Below are positions 51,572-60,586 of a stretch of 64,000 nucleotides of DNA, piece after piece. Positions within the stretch are counted from its first letter, which is position 1, and each line of letters starts with the position of its first letter. Both the position numbers and the translations under genes were made by a program. The notes below the pieces were generated by a model. That model saw only the letters and a list, made by a program, of their open reading frames with translations. It did no database searches and was not told where the DNA came from. Source of the stretch: Azospirillum brasilense (GTDB taxonomy: Bacteria > Pseudomonadota > Alphaproteobacteria > Azospirillales > Azospirillaceae); contig NZ_VITH01000012.1 of assembly GCF_007827815.1 (NCBI RefSeq), forward strand, positions 62,001 to 126,000, given 5' to 3'.

Positions 51572-52036
51572 TCACAGATCGGCGACGTCGGGATATTTGC
51601 GGATCAGCGTCACAGCCTCTTCCACGACCTTGGCGCCGTCGGCGGCCAGCTTCTCCAGCGACGGGAAGCCGAAGCGGTGGACGTCGCGCAGATGCTTCGA
51701 CACCACGACCAGCCGGCCGGTGGTCAGCACCATGCGGCCGAAGCCCTCGTGGCTCATCTTCATGATGGGGGAGGCGATGTGGCCGGTCTGCTTCTCGACC
51801 GTGATGCCGACGGCCTTGTAGAACAGCTCCAGCCGCCACAGCGTGTCGGGGTCCGGGTCGCCCATGATCGGAATGGCGGCGCGGGCCTCCTTGTCGAGGA
51901 TGAAGGGCGCGAGGATCGTCTCGTCGCTCTTGCCTTCCCAGGCGCCGTAGCTGTCTTCGGCGCGGAACAGCATGACCAGGGTCTTCAGAAAGGCCTCGGC
52001 GAGATCGCTCCCGGCGGCCACGGTGGTGTCGGTCAT
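51572..52036 (-). CDS. NifX-associated nitrogen fixation protein (DUF269)
   Basis: A 154-residue protein of the DUF269 family, regularly next to nifX; the function is unknown but probably linked to FeMo-co assembly. It contains FLKTLVMLFRAEDSYGAWEGKSD and MKMSHEGFGRMVLTTGRLVVVSKHLRDVHRFGF, both typical. It starts four bases after the nifX stop codon region and is followed by the CCE_0567-type gene. Confidence 0.92.
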   Translation of the reverse strand: MTDTTVAAGSDLAEAFLKTLVMLFRAEDSYGAWEGKSDETILAPFILDKEARAAIPIMGDPDPDTLWRLELFYKAVGITVEKQTGHIASPIMKMSHEGFGRMVLTTGRLVVVSKHLRDVHRFGFPSLEKLAADGAKVVEEAVTLIRKYPDVADL

Positions 52037-52040
52037 GCTC

Positions 52041-52511
52041 TCAATCCTCCTCGTCGAAAGCCAGCTCCTGCGGCTGGCCGGCGTTCAGGGCCTTGCGCAG
52101 CCAGGGCGGCGGGTTGCCGTTGATGGTTTCGACCAGGCGGTCGAGCAGGGCGGTGATGGTCTCCGTGGCCTCCACCTTCACGGGGTGGATCTTCTTCGCC
52201 ACCACGCGGGCGGCGGCGGAGGCGCCGATGGCCGACAGGTAGACGATGGCGCAGTCGGCCAGCGCGTCGAGCTTCGGGATCAGCTTGTCCTCGTTGCCGT
52301 CCTCGAACATCGAGCCACCGAACTGGCAGGTCTCGACCATCGTGTAGCCGGCCTTGTCCACCTCGTAGACCACGATGTTCTTGGCCCACCCGAAATGCGC
52401 GTCGACGTGCTGCATGTCCTGGGTGCAGAAAGCGACCTTCATGGAACCTCCTTTGCGGGGCCGGCCCTCCTCGGCCTGGCCCACCACACTCAGCCGGCGC
52501 TGCATCCGCAT
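52041..52511 (-). CDS. nifX: FeMo-co precursor carrier NifX
   Basis: NifX binds the FeMo-co precursor (NifB-co/VK-cluster) between NifB, NifEN and apo-nitrogenase. The 156-residue product has a short basic N-terminus (MRMQRRLSVV) and the dinitrogenase iron-molybdenum cofactor domain with VAFCTQDMQHVDAHFGWAKNIVVYEV and CAIVYLSAIGASAAARVV. ATG 52511 is chosen since GGGAG lies six bases upstream and the N-terminus resembles other NifX; it overlaps the end of nifN by 22 bases. Confidence 0.95.
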   Translation of the reverse strand: MRMQRRLSVVGQAEEGRPRKGGSMKVAFCTQDMQHVDAHFGWAKNIVVYEVDKAGYTMVETCQFGGSMFEDGNEDKLIPKLDALADCAIVYLSAIGASAAARVVAKKIHPVKVEATETITALLDRLVETINGNPPPWLRKALNAGQPQELAFDEED

Positions 52512-53890
52512 GATCCGCTCCCGCAGTGCTGGCCGTGTTCATGCCCGTCCCTGTGAGGATGACCGTGAGCGTGGCTGTGCTCGTCGTGGTCCATCTCGCG
52601 GGACAGGAACAGGTTGCCGATTTCGAACAGAAGCTCGCGGGTGCCGCGGTAGCCGACATGGACCTTCAGCCCGGCGCCCAGCCGGTCGAACATCGGGAGG
52701 CCCATGCGGTGCAGCGGCACGCCGATGCGCGCCGCCCCCTGCCGCCCGTGCGAGTTCGACACGATCAGGTCGGCGTCGCGGGCCAGCGTCTCCACGTCGG
52801 AATGGTCGCCGACCATGACGGTCGCGGCCTTCAGCTTCTCCAGGACGGCGGTCTGGGTGGGGGAGACGGCGGCGATCACCTCCGCCCCCATGTCCGCCAG
52901 GAAGCTGGTGACGGCGTAGAGCAGGTCCGGCTCCAGCGCCACGGCGATCCGCTTGCGGCTGTAGAAGAAGTGCCCGTCCAGCATCCCGTCCACCAGCGTC
53001 TCGCGCTGGCGCCGCAGCTTCGCCGACACCGGACGGCCCGACAGCTCCGACAGGGTGCGGACGAGGCGGTCCGACGCCTCCAGCCCGGTCAGCCGGTCGA
53101 AGAAGACGCTGCGCACGTCGGTCTTCAGTTCCAGCGCGGCGGCGGCGACGCGCATGTGCTCGCCCACCACCAGCGTGAGTTCCGACGCGCCCATGGACGC
53201 GATCCGCTCCACCGTCACGCCGCCCAGCGAGGTCGCCGTGAAGTCGTCGGGCTGGCGGCCCGACATGGACAGCGACAGGTCGGGCAGGAAGATCGGCGAC
53301 AGGCCGAAGCTCTCGATGATGTCGCGCAGTTCTTCGACGTCGCCCGGCGACAGGTGGCAGCCGGCCAGCACATTGATCTGGCCCTTCACCGTGGTTTCCG
53401 ACGGCTGGACCACCTCCTCGACGATGCCGGTCACCGCGGCGGAGAAGCCGTCCTCGAAGCCGCCGGAAAAGTCCGGGGTGTTGGCAAAGACCAGCTTCAG
53501 GCCGGCCAGGGCGGGGTTGCGCTGGCGGAACAGCGAATACTGGCCGGCCATGTCTTCGCCCTTGGTCTCGGTCACGCCGGTGGTGGCGACGCCGATCAGG
53601 GCGGGCGCGTTGCGCTCGTGGATGGTGCGGACGGCCTGCTCCAGATTCTCGTAGCCGCCGAGGATGGTCGAGACCTGATCCATCGCCGTGGTCTGGAGCG
53701 GAATGGCCTCGCGGAAATGGCGGACCAGCAGGACCAGCCCGAAGGCGGTGCAGCCCTGGCTGCCGTGGAACAGCGGCATGCAGCGGTCCACGCCGAGGAA
53801 GGCGAGCGCCGCGCCCAGCGGCTGGCTCATCTTCAGCGGGTTGGTGGAGGCCGCCTTGGCGGAATGGGGGAAGCGCTGGATGTTGCCCAT
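52490..53890 (-). CDS. nifN: FeMo-co scaffold subunit NifN with His-rich tail
   Basis: NifN pairs with NifE as the scaffold on which the FeMo-co precursor matures; it is related to NifK. The 466-residue product has NPLKMSQPLGAALAFLGVDRCMPLFHGSQGCTAFG with conserved Cys, and ATTGVTETKGEDMAGQY. The C-terminus ends in a tail of about 33 residues with nine His and three Cys (HSHAHGHPHRDGHEHGQHC...), which looks metal-binding and is outside the core fold. nifX begins within it in another frame. It lies five bases after nifE. Confidence 0.96.
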   Translation of the reverse strand: MGNIQRFPHSAKAASTNPLKMSQPLGAALAFLGVDRCMPLFHGSQGCTAFGLVLLVRHFREAIPLQTTAMDQVSTILGGYENLEQAVRTIHERNAPALIGVATTGVTETKGEDMAGQYSLFRQRNPALAGLKLVFANTPDFSGGFEDGFSAAVTGIVEEVVQPSETTVKGQINVLAGCHLSPGDVEELRDIIESFGLSPIFLPDLSLSMSGRQPDDFTATSLGGVTVERIASMGASELTLVVGEHMRVAAAALELKTDVRSVFFDRLTGLEASDRLVRTLSELSGRPVSAKLRRQRETLVDGMLDGHFFYSRKRIAVALEPDLLYAVTSFLADMGAEVIAAVSPTQTAVLEKLKAATVMVGDHSDVETLARDADLIVSNSHGRQGAARIGVPLHRMGLPMFDRLGAGLKVHVGYRGTRELLFEIGNLFLSREMDHDEHSHAHGHPHRDGHEHGQHCGSGSCGCSAG

Positions 53891-53895
53891 GGCGG

Positions 53896-55311
53896 TTACG
53901 CTCCCACCGGCCGGGAGTCCGGCTTGGCGTCCGGTTTCAAGTCCCAGGGGGCGGCCAGACGCACCTGCCGCCAGATCGGGTTGGACAGGGTCTTGTCGAT
54001 TTCCTCACACAGGTTGACGATGCCGTCATAGCCCGCGTAGGGGGTGTGGCGCTCCTGGTTCAGGTCGAGCCACGGCACCTTGGCCTTCAGCGCGATGAAC
54101 TGCGACCGGCCGCCCGACATCATGATGTCGACCTCGCTGTCGCGCAGCATCTTGTAGATGTCGCGGGGCTTCAGGTCGTCCCACTGGTGGAACTCCTCCC
54201 CCTTCATCTTCTTGATGCGCTCCTTGTCCTCCTTGGTCGACTTCTTGGTGGAGGTGCCGACGATGGTCAGCCCGGCGCCCTCCAGCGCGGTGACCATCGA
54301 CCAGCTCTTCACGCCGCCGGTGAACAGCAGGACGCGCTTGCCGTCGAAGCGCGGCTTGTAGGGTTCCAGGCGCCGCCAGACGCGGCTTTCCTCGCGGGCG
54401 ATGACGCCCTCGGTGCGGTCGATGATCGCCTTGTCGGCGCCGCGCTCCACCAGCATGCGGGCCATGGTGCGCAGCGTGTCCGACATGTCCGACACGCCGT
54501 AGAAGGAGCCTTCGAAATAGGGGATGCCCCAGCGCTCCTGCATCTTGCGCCCAACATTCACCAGCGCCTGCGAGCAGACCACCATGGTCAGCCGCGCCCG
54601 GTGGGCCTGCGCCACCTCGTTGTAGCGCCCGTCGCCGGAGATGCAGGACAGGATGCGGATGCCGATCTCGTCGAGCAGCGGCTTCACCAGCCACAGCTCG
54701 CCGGCCAGATTGTATTCGCCGACGATGCAGATGTCGGTCGGGGTCGTGACCTCCGGCTCCACCGTGCCGATGACGTGGTCGAGCAGAGTTTCGCCGGCCA
54801 GCTTGTTGCCCAGGTTCTTCGAGCCCACGAAGCCCGGCGCCATCACCGGGATCACCGGCTTGCCCAGCTTCTTCGCGGCGAATTTGCAGACCGCCTCGAT
54901 GTCGTCGCCGATCATGGCGGGGACGCAGGTCTGATAGACGAAGACGGCCGGCGGATCGTACTGCTGCACGATCTCCTTGATCGCCCGGTAGAGCTTCTTC
55001 TCGCCGCCATGGATGATGTCGAGTTCCGACATGTCCGTGGTGAAGCCGGTGCGGTAGAGCTGCGAGCCCGACGACTTGGTGCCGCGGTTGTCCCAGGAGT
55101 TGCCGAGGCAGGCGATCGGCCCGTGCACGAGGTGGGCGGCGTCGGCGATCGGCTGGAGCGCGATCATCGCGCCGTCATAGGCGCAGCCGCCGGCGGCCGC
55201 TCCGGGCTTCAGCGCCTTCGAGCAACCCTTCTTCCGCTCCTTCTCCGACTTGGCTTGGTTGGTGGAGCAACCGGGCTCGTTGAAGACGTCCTGGAGCTTT
55301 TCCTGGAGCAT
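53896..55311 (-). CDS. nifE: FeMo-co scaffold subunit NifE
   Basis: NifE, related to NifD, forms the NifEN scaffold for FeMo-co. The 471-residue product has an N-terminal Cys at FNEPGCSTN, GGCAYDGAMIALQPIADAAHLVHGPIACLGNSWDNRG with the cluster cysteines, YQTCVPAMIGDDIEAVC, and the C-terminal HTPYAGYDGIVNL. ATG 55311 follows GGGAGAAGG and gives the usual NifE N-terminus (MLQEKLQDVF). It is the first gene after a sigma-54 promoter with two NifA-type sites. Confidence 0.97.
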   Translation of the reverse strand: MLQEKLQDVFNEPGCSTNQAKSEKERKKGCSKALKPGAAAGGCAYDGAMIALQPIADAAHLVHGPIACLGNSWDNRGTKSSGSQLYRTGFTTDMSELDIIHGGEKKLYRAIKEIVQQYDPPAVFVYQTCVPAMIGDDIEAVCKFAAKKLGKPVIPVMAPGFVGSKNLGNKLAGETLLDHVIGTVEPEVTTPTDICIVGEYNLAGELWLVKPLLDEIGIRILSCISGDGRYNEVAQAHRARLTMVVCSQALVNVGRKMQERWGIPYFEGSFYGVSDMSDTLRTMARMLVERGADKAIIDRTEGVIAREESRVWRRLEPYKPRFDGKRVLLFTGGVKSWSMVTALEGAGLTIVGTSTKKSTKEDKERIKKMKGEEFHQWDDLKPRDIYKMLRDSEVDIMMSGGRSQFIALKAKVPWLDLNQERHTPYAGYDGIVNLCEEIDKTLSNPIWRQVRLAAPWDLKPDAKPDSRPVGA

Positions 55312-55359
55312 GACCTTCTCCCGCCATTGGCCGACATCGGCGCCTGTGAGCCGGTCATA

Positions 55360-55375
55360 TGCAGGAGGTGTGCCA
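55360..55375 (-). promoter_or_regulatory. Sigma-54 promoter of nifENX
   Basis: On the minus strand TGGCACACCTCCTGCA keeps the invariant GG-N10-GC of RpoN promoters. It is 49 bases before the nifE ATG. Confidence 0.88.
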
Positions 55376-55420
55376 GACAGTGAATTGTTTATATTCAATA
55401 AGTTGTGGCAAGTGGCCCCG

Positions 55421-55463
55421 TGTGCGATACCCGACAATGGCGGACTTTGTCGGGTATCGCACA
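55421..55463. promoter_or_regulatory. Two NifA activator sites forming one large inverted repeat upstream of nifE
   Basis: TGTGCGATACCCGACA (55421-55436) and TGTCGGGTATCGCACA (55448-55463) each fit TGT-N10-ACA and are exact reverse complements of each other. They are separated by 11 bases and lie about 50-90 bases upstream of the -24 element. Together they also sit just after the end of the AerC-like gene. Confidence 0.9.
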
Positions 55464-55501
55464 GCTTGGAGCGAGGAGGGCGCCGCGTAAGGCGGACGCC
55501 C

Positions 55502-56989
55502 TCAACGGGCCAGGACCTTGGCGGCTTCCTTGGTTTCCGAGACGGCCGCGGCGATCTGGGTGATCGCGGCGTTGATGGCGCCGATGTTGTGGTCGACGGC
55601 GTTGACCGAGGCCGAGGCGTTCTGCATGTTGGTCGACATGTCGCCGGTGACCGCGCTCTGCTCCTCCACCGCCCCGGCGGAGACGGTGACGAACTCCATC
55701 AGGTTGCCGGTCGCCTGACGGATGTTGCCCAGCGACGCGACCACGTCGGACGAGACGGCCTGCATCCCCTCGATCTCCTTGGTGATCTGGGCGGTCGCGC
55801 TGGCCGACTGGTTGGCGAGATTCTTGACCTCGTTGGCGACCACCGCGAAGCCGCGCCCGGCCTCGCCGGCCCGCGCCGCCTCGATGGTGGCGTTGAGCGC
55901 CAGCAGGTTGATCTGGCTGGCGATCGAGCTGATCAGGTCGACAATGCCGCCCATCGCCTTGGCGACCTCGGCCAGCCGCGCCGCCGCGCGGTCAGCGTTC
56001 TCCGTCTCATCCATCGCCGTGCTCGCCGCCTGGCGGGAGCGGATCATGCTGTCGGCGATCTCGCGGGCCGACGCGGCCAGCTCCTCCGCGCTCGCGGCGA
56101 CGGTCTGGACGGTGCCCTGGGTCGCGCCCGACCGCTGGGCGGCGTCCTCGGCCTGCCGGCCGGCGGCGGAGAGCGCGGTGTCGATCTCGGTAAAGTTGTT
56201 GTCGATCAAGGACTTGAGCTGGTCCAGCAACTGCACCTGCTGGGTGATGTCGGTGGCGAACTTGACGATCTTGCTCAGCCGGTTGCTGCTGTCGAACACC
56301 GGGTTGTAGGAGGCCTGGATCCACACGACCCGCCCGCCCTTGCCGATCCGCTTGTACTGGGCGGCCTGGAAGCGGCCCTGCCGCAGGCTTTCCCAGAAGG
56401 CACGGTAGTCCGCGCCGCCGTGCTCGGCCGGATCGACGAAGGTGCTGTGGTGGCGCCCGGCGATCTCCGGCAACGTGTAGCCGAGCAGGGACAGGAAATT
56501 CTCGTTGGCGGTGATGACCGTGCCGTCCGGGGTGAACTCGATCACCGCCTGCGACTTCGAGATGGCCTCCGCCTTGCCGCGCAGATCGAGGTGCTCCCGG
56601 TGGCGCTCGGTGACGTCGGTGCAGACCTTCACCACCTTGTGGGTGACGCCCTGGCGGTTCTTGATCGGGTTGTAGGAGGCCTCGATCCAGACTTCCCGCC
56701 CGCCCTTGCCGATGCGCTTGTAGAGGGAGGACTGGAACTCGCCGCGACGCAGCCGCTCCCAGAAATCCTTGTATTCCGGGCCGTCCTGGAGGCTCGTCTC
56801 GACGAAGATGCGATGATGCTTCCCTTTGATCTCCTCGAAGCTGTATCCCATGCATCGGAGAAATTGGTCATTTGCCGACAATATGTTGCCAGATGTGTCA
56901 AAGGTAATGATGCCATTAGATTTGTCTAATGCGTCCGTGATCTCGGACGCCTCAGTATTTTTCGACTTTAGAAAGGCTTTAAAGGGCAT
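55502..56989 (-). CDS. aerC: Soluble PAS-PAS chemoreceptor (AerC-like)
   Basis: A 495-residue chemoreceptor without membrane helices. Two PAS domains (about residues 28-130 and 150-250) share the pattern YKRIGKGGR-VWI-ASYNP and are followed by a signalling domain (about 290-490) with IASQINLLALNATIEAARAGE. A. brasilense AerC is described as a cytoplasmic receptor with two PAS domains that bind FAD and guides taxis by redox state under nitrogen fixation; layout and position between nifK and nifE fit this. The identification is from memory of that protein, not from alignment. AAGGA precedes ATG 56989. No sigma-54 promoter with a TGGCAC core was found upstream. Confidence 0.82.
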   Translation of the reverse strand: MPFKAFLKSKNTEASEITDALDKSNGIITFDTSGNILSANDQFLRCMGYSFEEIKGKHHRIFVETSLQDGPEYKDFWERLRRGEFQSSLYKRIGKGGREVWIEASYNPIKNRQGVTHKVVKVCTDVTERHREHLDLRGKAEAISKSQAVIEFTPDGTVITANENFLSLLGYTLPEIAGRHHSTFVDPAEHGGADYRAFWESLRQGRFQAAQYKRIGKGGRVVWIQASYNPVFDSSNRLSKIVKFATDITQQVQLLDQLKSLIDNNFTEIDTALSAAGRQAEDAAQRSGATQGTVQTVAASAEELAASAREIADSMIRSRQAASTAMDETENADRAAARLAEVAKAMGGIVDLISSIASQINLLALNATIEAARAGEAGRGFAVVANEVKNLANQSASATAQITKEIEGMQAVSSDVVASLGNIRQATGNLMEFVTVSAGAVEEQSAVTGDMSTNMQNASASVNAVDHNIGAINAAITQIAAAVSETKEAAKVLAR

Positions 56990-57407
56990 GCCGATTATCC
57001 TTGACGCTTAAGACGGGAAAGATTTTTTGAGGCTATGGGGAGCTTGGATAAAAAATAATTAATTACTCTTGGTGTTGCGCTGCATCGCCCTGGTGGTGAA
57101 AGTAATCGCGAGCGCATATATTTTAAAAGATGTCGAACGATTGCAATTTTTTGTTGATGTTGTGGATGTTCAGTGGGTGGTGATCGCTGGGAGTTCGTGG
57201 CTTTCATGCGCCCCGGCCATTCAACCCATGGGAAATCGGCGCAGGAAACGGAGAGCGGTCGGGTATCGCCGCGCCGGACGCCCTTCGTCATGAAGCTGTG
57301 TGGAGGGGCGGGGTGCAGCGATCGCTGGGGGTGGGGCCGCACCCTTTCCACCAGGGGTGATGGCTCCGCCGGCCCGCTGTCAGGCCCCGCAAGACCACGG
57401 ATCGGAA
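56990..57407. other. Intergenic region between nifK and the AerC-like gene
   Basis: About 420 bases. The first 170 bases next to the receptor gene are AT-rich (for example 57040-57065 and 57110-57160) and should contain its promoter. The rest is GC-rich and shows no supported gene. Confidence 0.5.
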
Positions 57408-57447
57408 AAAGGAAAAGCCGGAGCCCACCTCGCGGCGGGCTCCGGCT
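57408..57447 (-). terminator. Rho-independent terminator after nifHDK
   Basis: On the minus strand AGCCGGAGCCC pairs with GGGCTCCGGCT (57416-57447) and is followed by TTTCCTTTTTCC. It lies about 55 bases past the nifK stop codon, so nifHDK ends here as a three-gene operon. Confidence 0.85.
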
Positions 57448-57501
57448 CTCCGGGGAAGCGGCCGGGCAGGGGGATGGAGACCCCGCGCCGGCCGGGGGAG
57501 G

Positions 57502-59061
57502 TCAGCGCACCAGGTCGAACGAGTAGTCGGTCTCGCCGACGATGTTCGTGTTGGCGTCCATATCCTCGAAGATCCGATCCAGGATGCGCACCAGCACGTT
57601 CAGAGCGCCCTGGTAGCCCCAGGTCGGGTAACGGTGATGGTGGTGGCGGTCGAAGATCGGGTAGGTCAGGCGGATGAGCGGGATCTTGGTGTCGCGCTCC
57701 AGATACTTGCCGTAGCTGTTGCCGATGATGTAGTCGACCTTGTCGGTGAACAGCAGCGAGCGCAGGTGCCAGAGGTCCTTGCCGCCGTAGGCCTTGCCGG
57801 ACTTGCCGAACGGCGAGGCGTCGAGCACCTTCTGAACCTGCTTCTCCCACTTCTTCGAGCCGGAGGTGGACAGGATGTGCACCGGCTCGGCGCCCAGCTC
57901 CATCAGGAACTTCGACATGCCCAGGCAGAAGTCCGGGTCGCCGTACACGGCGAAGCGCTTGCCGTGCAGGTGGGTGTGGCTGTCGGCGATGGCGTCGACG
58001 AGGCGGCCGCGCTCCAGCTTCAGCTCCGCCGGGACCGGCTTGCCGGACAGCTCGGCCAGCTTCATCAGAAGCTCGTCGGTGCCGGTGACGCCCATCGGGT
58101 AGTTGTACTTGGCGACCTGCTGGCCCTTCTCCTTGATGAACTGCAGGGACTGCGGGGTGCAGTATTCCTGCATGGAGATGGTGGCCTTGGCGTGGACGGC
58201 CTCCTTCGTGGCCTCCAGCGGGGTGCCGCCGTCATACATGCGGTACTCGCCGTCGGCCGGGGTGTCGAAGTTGTCCGACACGTCCGACAGGATCGTCAGG
58301 TCGATGCCGAACAGGCCGGCGATGCGCTTCAGCTCGCGGTTGTTGCCGACCGCGAAACCGTCGAAGCCCGGGATCAGGTTGATCTTCTCGTTCTTCGGGG
58401 TGTCGAAGTTCTCCGACGTGCCCCAGAAGTGGGTCAGAACGCCCTTGATCATGTTGTCGTAGCCGACGATGTGGCTGCCGACGAAGGCCGGGGTGTGGGC
58501 GAAGGGAACCGGGAAATCCGCCGGGACGCTTTCCTTGTTCTTCGCGTTGTTGATGAAGCCGGACAGATCGTCGCCGATGACTTCCGCCATGCAGGTGGTC
58601 AGCACGGCGATCATCTTCGGCTTGTACAGCGCGTAGGCGTTGGCCAGGCCGTCGATCATGTTGTTCAGACCGCCGAACACCGCCGCGTCTTCCGTCATCG
58701 ACGAGGAGACCGCGGAGTTCGGCTCCTTGAAGTGGCGGGTGAGGTGCGTGCGGTAGTAGGCGACGCAGCCCTGCGAACCATGGACGAAGGGCAGGGTGCC
58801 CTCGAAGCCCTGGGCCGCGAACATCGCGCCGATCGGCTGGCAGGCCTTCGTCGGGTTGATGACGACCGCCTCACGGGCGAAGTTCTTTTCCTTGTACTCT
58901 TCCGTCTTGGTCCACGCGGAAACCCGGGCGACCTCTTCGTCGGAGTGGCCGTACTCGAACTCCGTCTTCTTGCGCTCGAGCAGCTCCTTGTATTCGGGCT
59001 GACGGAAGAGCGTGAAGTGGTCGATGACCTTGTCGGCGCTCTGGGAAACGGGGTGGGACAT
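57502..59061 (-). CDS. nifK: Nitrogenase MoFe protein beta chain NifK
   Basis: NifK is the beta subunit of dinitrogenase and shares the P-cluster with NifD. The 519-residue product has the P-cluster cysteines in INPTKACQPIGAMFAAQGFEG, FVHGSQGCVAYYRTHL and LTTCMAEVIGDDLSGFI. The C-terminus ends ETDYSFDLVR. Two ATGs exist, 59067 and 59061; AGGAG is two bases from the first and eight from the second, so 59061 (MSHPVSQS) is chosen, giving the length known for A. brasilense. It follows nifD by 30 bases. Confidence 0.99.
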   Translation of the reverse strand: MSHPVSQSADKVIDHFTLFRQPEYKELLERKKTEFEYGHSDEEVARVSAWTKTEEYKEKNFAREAVVINPTKACQPIGAMFAAQGFEGTLPFVHGSQGCVAYYRTHLTRHFKEPNSAVSSSMTEDAAVFGGLNNMIDGLANAYALYKPKMIAVLTTCMAEVIGDDLSGFINNAKNKESVPADFPVPFAHTPAFVGSHIVGYDNMIKGVLTHFWGTSENFDTPKNEKINLIPGFDGFAVGNNRELKRIAGLFGIDLTILSDVSDNFDTPADGEYRMYDGGTPLEATKEAVHAKATISMQEYCTPQSLQFIKEKGQQVAKYNYPMGVTGTDELLMKLAELSGKPVPAELKLERGRLVDAIADSHTHLHGKRFAVYGDPDFCLGMSKFLMELGAEPVHILSTSGSKKWEKQVQKVLDASPFGKSGKAYGGKDLWHLRSLLFTDKVDYIIGNSYGKYLERDTKIPLIRLTYPIFDRHHHHRYPTWGYQGALNVLVRILDRIFEDMDANTNIVGETDYSFDLVR

Positions 59062-59091
59062 GCTCATTACTCCTATCTTCCAGAGGCCGCT

Positions 59092-60531
59092 TTAGAACGG
59101 AGCCTTCATGATGCCCCAGACGGGGTTGTTGATGGCCAGATCCATGTCGCGGGCGAAGATCGCGAAGCCGTCGTAGCCGTGATACGGACCCGAGTAATCC
59201 CAGGAATGCATCTGGCGGAAGGGCAGGCCCATCTTCTGGAAGACGTACTTTTCCTTGATGCCCGAGGCGACGAGGTCCGGACGCATCACCTCGACGAACT
59301 TCTCCAGTTCGAAGGCGGTGACGTCGTCGTAGATCAGCGTGCCTTCCTTCACGTAGTGCTGGGTGCGCTGATAGTCGTCGTTGTGGGCGAACTCGTAACC
59401 CGTGCCGACGATCTCCATGCCCAGGTCATGGTAGGCGTCGACCACGTGGCGCGGACGCAGGCCGCCGACGTAGATCATCACCTTCTTGCCTTCGAGCCGC
59501 GGCTTGAACTTGGCGATGACGGCGTCGACCATCGGCTGGTACTTGGCGATGACCTTCTCCGCGTTCTCCTTGATGGTGTCATCGAAGAGAGCGGCGATCT
59601 TGCGCAGGGACTCGGCGATCTGCGACGGGCCGAAGAAGTTGTACTCCATCCACGGAATACCGAACTTCTCTTCCATGTGGCGCGCGATGTAGTTCATCGA
59701 GCGGTAGCAGTGGATGAGGTTCACCTTCGCCTTCGGCGTGTTCTCCAGCTCGGCGAGCGTGCCGTCGCCCGACCACTGGGCGATCACGCGCAGGCCGATC
59801 TCCTCCAGCAGGATGCGGCTGGCCCAGGCGTCGCCACCGATGTTGTAGTCACCGATGATGGTGACGTCGTACGGGGTGGAGACGAAGCCTTCCTTCGGCT
59901 CGGTCTTCTCGAAGATCCAGTCGCGGATGACGTCGTTGGCGATGTGGTGGCCCAGCGACTGGGAAACGCCGCGGAAGCCTTCGCAACGGACCGGAACGAC
60001 CGGCTTGCCCAGCTCCTCGGACTTGGCGCGGGCGACCGCCTCGATGTCGTCGCCGATCAGGCCGATCGGGCACTCGGACTGGATGGAGATGCCGTTGACG
60101 AGCGGGAACAGCTCGTTGATCTCCTCGATCACCTTGTGCAGCTTCTTGTCGCCGCCGAAGACGATGTCCTTCTCCTGGAAGTCGGAGGTGAAGTGCATCG
60201 TGCCCCAGCTGTCCACGCCGGTGTCGCCGACATAGTAGTTGCGGCGGCCGGACCAGGAGTAGTAGCCGCAGCCGACCGGGCCGTGGGAGATGTGGATCAT
60301 GTCCTTGATCGGACCCCACACCACGCCCTTGGAACCGGCGTAGGCGCAACCACGGATGGTCATCACACCGGGGATCGACTTGATGTTCGACTTGACGCCG
60401 CAGTCCTTCGCCTCGGCTTCCAGCACGTTCAGGTGCTTGGCGCGGCGCTTGCGCGACTTCTCGGGATACGCTTCGAGAACCTTGTCGACGAGACCCTTGA
60501 CGTCGACGCCTTCGTTCACGGACAGGCTCAT
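59092..60531 (-). CDS. nifD: Nitrogenase MoFe protein alpha chain NifD
   Basis: NifD is the alpha subunit of dinitrogenase and holds FeMo-co. The 479-residue product has P-cluster Cys at 62 (RGCAYAGSKG), 88 (GPVGCGYYSWSGRR) and in QSECPIGLIGDD. FeMo-co ligands are the Cys in LIHCYRSMNYI and the His in the RQMHSWDYSGPYHGYDGF segment. ATG 60531 has AGGAG nine bases upstream and gives MSLSVNEG, preferred over ATG-like 60549. It is separated from nifH by a 141-base gap that contains a hairpin. Confidence 0.99.
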   Translation of the reverse strand: MSLSVNEGVDVKGLVDKVLEAYPEKSRKRRAKHLNVLEAEAKDCGVKSNIKSIPGVMTIRGCAYAGSKGVVWGPIKDMIHISHGPVGCGYYSWSGRRNYYVGDTGVDSWGTMHFTSDFQEKDIVFGGDKKLHKVIEEINELFPLVNGISIQSECPIGLIGDDIEAVARAKSEELGKPVVPVRCEGFRGVSQSLGHHIANDVIRDWIFEKTEPKEGFVSTPYDVTIIGDYNIGGDAWASRILLEEIGLRVIAQWSGDGTLAELENTPKAKVNLIHCYRSMNYIARHMEEKFGIPWMEYNFFGPSQIAESLRKIAALFDDTIKENAEKVIAKYQPMVDAVIAKFKPRLEGKKVMIYVGGLRPRHVVDAYHDLGMEIVGTGYEFAHNDDYQRTQHYVKEGTLIYDDVTAFELEKFVEVMRPDLVASGIKEKYVFQKMGLPFRQMHSWDYSGPYHGYDGFAIFARDMDLAINNPVWGIMKAPF

Positions 60532-60586
60532 GGTGCCAGTCTCCTGCATGCTCTCATTGTCCGCGCCACTTCAGCGCGGGACCGAG

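Noticed and set aside
57085..57105. A GG-N10-GC match upstream of the AerC-like gene
   Set aside because: It lacks the TGGCAC and TTGC bases around the invariant dinucleotides; such weak matches are expected by chance in GC-rich DNA.
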